Origin: an uncultured Anaerolineales bacterium
GTDB lineage: Bacteria; Chloroflexota; Anaerolineae; Anaerolineales; UBA4823
Direction: 5' to 3'
Assembly: GCA_937928795.1 (NCBI GenBank)
Contig: CALFWB010000076.1
Location: 1-36,237, forward strand
Length of the DNA: 36,237 bases
Shown in pieces: positions 34,618-36,237 of the stretch. The notes below the pieces were generated by a model. The model did no database searches. It saw only the letters and a list, made by a program, of their open reading frames with translations, and was not told the origin of the DNA. Each line of letters starts with the position of its first letter. Position 1 is the stretch's first letter. The translations under genes were made by a program, and so were the position numbers.

Positions 34618-36078
34618 ATGTTCAATTTAGCTGCAATAACCATTCTTGGATTAGGACCTGGCGACCCTAAGTTGCTCACCCGTCAAGTTTGGGAATTGCT
34701 GGGGCAGGTAAATGAGATTTACGTCCGTACCCAGCGCCATCCCGCTTTGGCGGGCTTACCAGCTCATCTTCAAATTCATTCATTTGATTATCTCTACAAC
34801 CGTGCCAGCTCATTTGAATCGGTCTATCAGCAGATCACGGAACAAGTTGTCCAACTCGGAAAGCGTTCTCAGGGTGTCGTTTATGCTGTGCCTGGCCATC
34901 CGTTTGTGGCGGAAGCAACCACGCCGGCAATTCTGAGCCTAGCGCGTCAGGAAGGCTTGAGCGTCCAGGTGCTCGATGGAATCAGTTTTATCGAACCCAT
35001 CCTGACCGCTTTGGAAATTGACCCTTTGCCGAACTTGTTGATCTTAGACGCCCTAGAGATTGCCGCCTCGCATGTGCCCCAATTTCCCCCTCATGTTCCT
35101 GTTTTGGTTGCTCAACTCTATTCCCGTCAAGTGGCTGCGGATGTCAAATTAACTTTGATGGAAGTCTATCCGCCGCATCATCCAGTCCGCTTGGTGCATC
35201 AGGCTGGAACTGCTTCCATGAAAGTAGAGGCGGTGGACCTTTATGAAATCGATCGCAGCTTCTCAATAGACTGGATGACTTCTTTATATCTGCCGGGCTT
35301 ACCACGCCAAACCTCGTTTGAAGCCTTTCAGGAAGTGGTCGCCCATTTGCGTTCCCCCGAAGGTTGCCCGTGGGATCGCGAGCAAGATCATCAAACCCTC
35401 AAGCCGTTCTTGCTCGAAGAGGCTTATGAGCTGGTGGAAGCAATTGATCGAGAGGATATTGCAGCGATGCAGGAAGAGCTTGGGGATTTACTGCTGCAAG
35501 TGGTTTTACATGCTCAAATCGCCAATGAAGACGGCGATTTTGGCATGAAGGATGTTTTATCTGGCATTCACCGCAAACTGGTCAACCGCCATCCGCATGT
35601 CTTCGGGGAGTTATCCGTCAAAGACAGCGGGGAGGTTTTACGCAATTGGGAGAAACTAAAAGCTGCAGAGCGACTCAAGAACGGCGAGGGGCAAAAAGGG
35701 CTTCTGGATGGCATCCCACGCGCTCTGCCAGCCTTGAGCCAAGCCCAAGAAATTCAACGACGCGCGGCGCGGGTGGGCTTTGATTGGCCTGTGATTGAAG
35801 GGGTACTCCAGAAGGTGGAAGAGGAATTACACGAACTGGTGGCGGCAAAGGGCACGAAAGATCAAACGGATGAGTACGGTGACCTTCTCTTTTCGATGGT
35901 CAATCTGGCGCGTTGGCTGAAGATTGATGCAGAAAGCGCCTTGCGGCAAGCTAACCAACGCTTTCGCCGGCGCTTTGCCCACATCGAGCAGCGTGTCAAG
36001 GAGCAAGAGAGAAGCTTAGGCGATTTAACCCTCGAAGAGATGGATGCCCTTTGGAACGAGGCAAAACGGTTGGGGTAA
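34618..36078 (+). CDS. mazG: YabN-like tetrapyrrole methylase-MazG fusion, nucleoside triphosphate pyrophosphohydrolase
   Basis: 486 residues. The N-terminal half (about 1-225) has TILGLGPGDPKLLTRQVWEL and VYAVPGHPFVAEAT, the SAM-binding signatures of the tetrapyrrole (corrin/porphyrin) methylase fold. The C-terminal half is MazG: RSPEGCPWDREQDHQTLKPF, LLEEAYELVEAI, EELGDLLLQVVLHAQIA with the metal-binding EEXXD-type residues, then NRHPHVFG, and a second MazG-like repeat (VEEELHELVAA, EYGDLLFSMVNLARW). It hydrolyses NTPs or non-canonical nucleotides to NMP and pyrophosphate. Whether the methylase half is active is unknown. Convergent with the TPR gene, 5 bp apart. Confidence 0.9.
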   Translation: MFNLAAITILGLGPGDPKLLTRQVWELLGQVNEIYVRTQRHPALAGLPAHLQIHSFDYLYNRASSFESVYQQITEQVVQLGKRSQGVVYAVPGHPFVAEATTPAILSLARQEGLSVQVLDGISFIEPILTALEIDPLPNLLILDALEIAASHVPQFPPHVPVLVAQLYSRQVAADVKLTLMEVYPPHHPVRLVHQAGTASMKVEAVDLYEIDRSFSIDWMTSLYLPGLPRQTSFEAFQEVVAHLRSPEGCPWDREQDHQTLKPFLLEEAYELVEAIDREDIAAMQEELGDLLLQVVLHAQIANEDGDFGMKDVLSGIHRKLVNRHPHVFGELSVKDSGEVLRNWEKLKAAERLKNGEGQKGLLDGIPRALPALSQAQEIQRRAARVGFDWPVIEGVLQKVEEELHELVAAKGTKDQTDEYGDLLFSMVNLARWLKIDAESALRQANQRFRRRFAHIEQRVKEQERSLGDLTLEEMDALWNEAKRLG

Positions 36079-36083
36079 AACTC

Positions 36084-36237
36084 TCACGGAGCTGCTCCCA
36101 ACTCGTTCAGTTGGTACAAGGCTGGCTCGAAATCGGGATGGTACTTGAGGGCAAGCTTGAAATCGGCGATTGCGCCGCCGCTATCTCCTAAGGCTTTCTT
36201 TGCCATGCCGCGCCAGTAGAAGCTTTCTTCGATGGCT
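36084..36237 (-). CDS. TPR-repeat protein, C-terminal end (5' part outside window)
   Basis: The minus strand is open from the window edge to a TGA at 36086-36084, giving 51 codons. The sequence AIEESFYWRGMAKKALGDSG, then GAIADFKLALKYHPDFEPA, is one tetratricopeptide repeat with the usual Trp/Gly/Ala/Tyr/Pro pattern, followed by a short capping helix (LYQLNELGAAP). It serves as a protein-interaction scaffold; nothing more can be said without the rest. Confidence 0.75.
   Translation of the reverse strand, partial: AIEESFYWRGMAKKALGDSGGAIADFKLALKYHPDFEPALYQLNELGAAP

Overview
The window is a bacterial chromosome segment of medium GC with dense, mostly leading-strand genes. I read it as an anaerobic member of the Chloroflexota, probably class Anaerolineae. 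This is inferred from gene content (methylene-THF reductase linked to a heterodisulfide-reductase-like complex, multihaem lipoprotein cytochrome, LysM and TPR proteins, a GAF/PAS/HD-GYP sensor, frequent GTG/TTG starts) and from the style of the intergenic repeats. No rRNA, tRNA, IS element, phage gene or CRISPR array was seen.

Layout. 1-4.3 kb: the end of a LysM membrane protein, a block of three hairpins with G-rich loops, a YacP-like NYN nuclease, prephenate dehydratase, and a five-haem lipoprotein cytochrome. 4.3-7.6 kb: a large REC-GAF-PAS-PAS-GAF-GAF-HD-GYP protein. 7.7-9.9 kb (minus strand): UDP-glucose dehydrogenase coupled to a methyltransferase with a zinc-ribbon tail. 10.1-12.5 kb: an Rrf2 regulator facing a lipoprotein amidohydrolase across a strong bidirectional terminator. 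12.5-13.2 kb: MITE-like degenerate repeats. 13.2-16.3 kb: hom-panB-aminotransferase. 16.3-17.3 kb (minus strand): NUDIX hydrolase and ferritin. 17.5-17.7 kb: a 10-bp-period tandem repeat array.

17.9-30.8 kb is the most interesting part. It is an eight-gene co-directional cluster behind a near-consensus promoter and a structured leader: HdrA-like 1, MvhD-like 1, HdrA-like 2, MvhD-like 2, MetV, MetF, an HdrC-HdrB fusion, and an uncharacterised protein with a Cys-rich tail. The parts match the MetVF-HdrABC-MvhD methylene-THF reductase described from acetogens such as Moorella. Three things differ from the basic version: the HdrA-MvhD pair is present twice and diverged, HdrC and HdrB are one polypeptide, and the second HdrA carries a complete GltD-like NAD(P)H:flavin module inserted between the two cluster motifs of its internal ferredoxin domain. 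No hydrogenase or separate NADH-oxidising subunit is encoded nearby, so the inserted module is the obvious candidate electron entry point. A working model is an NAD(P)H-driven, possibly flavin-bifurcating complex that reduces methylene-THF (or runs in reverse) while exchanging electrons with ferredoxin.

30.9-34.6 kb: a DeoR-type regulator, a calcineurin-like phosphoesterase and an APC amino-acid permease, closed by a textbook terminator. 34.6-36.2 kb: a YabN-like tetrapyrrole methylase-MazG fusion with an apparently leaderless start, and the C-terminal end of a convergent TPR protein.
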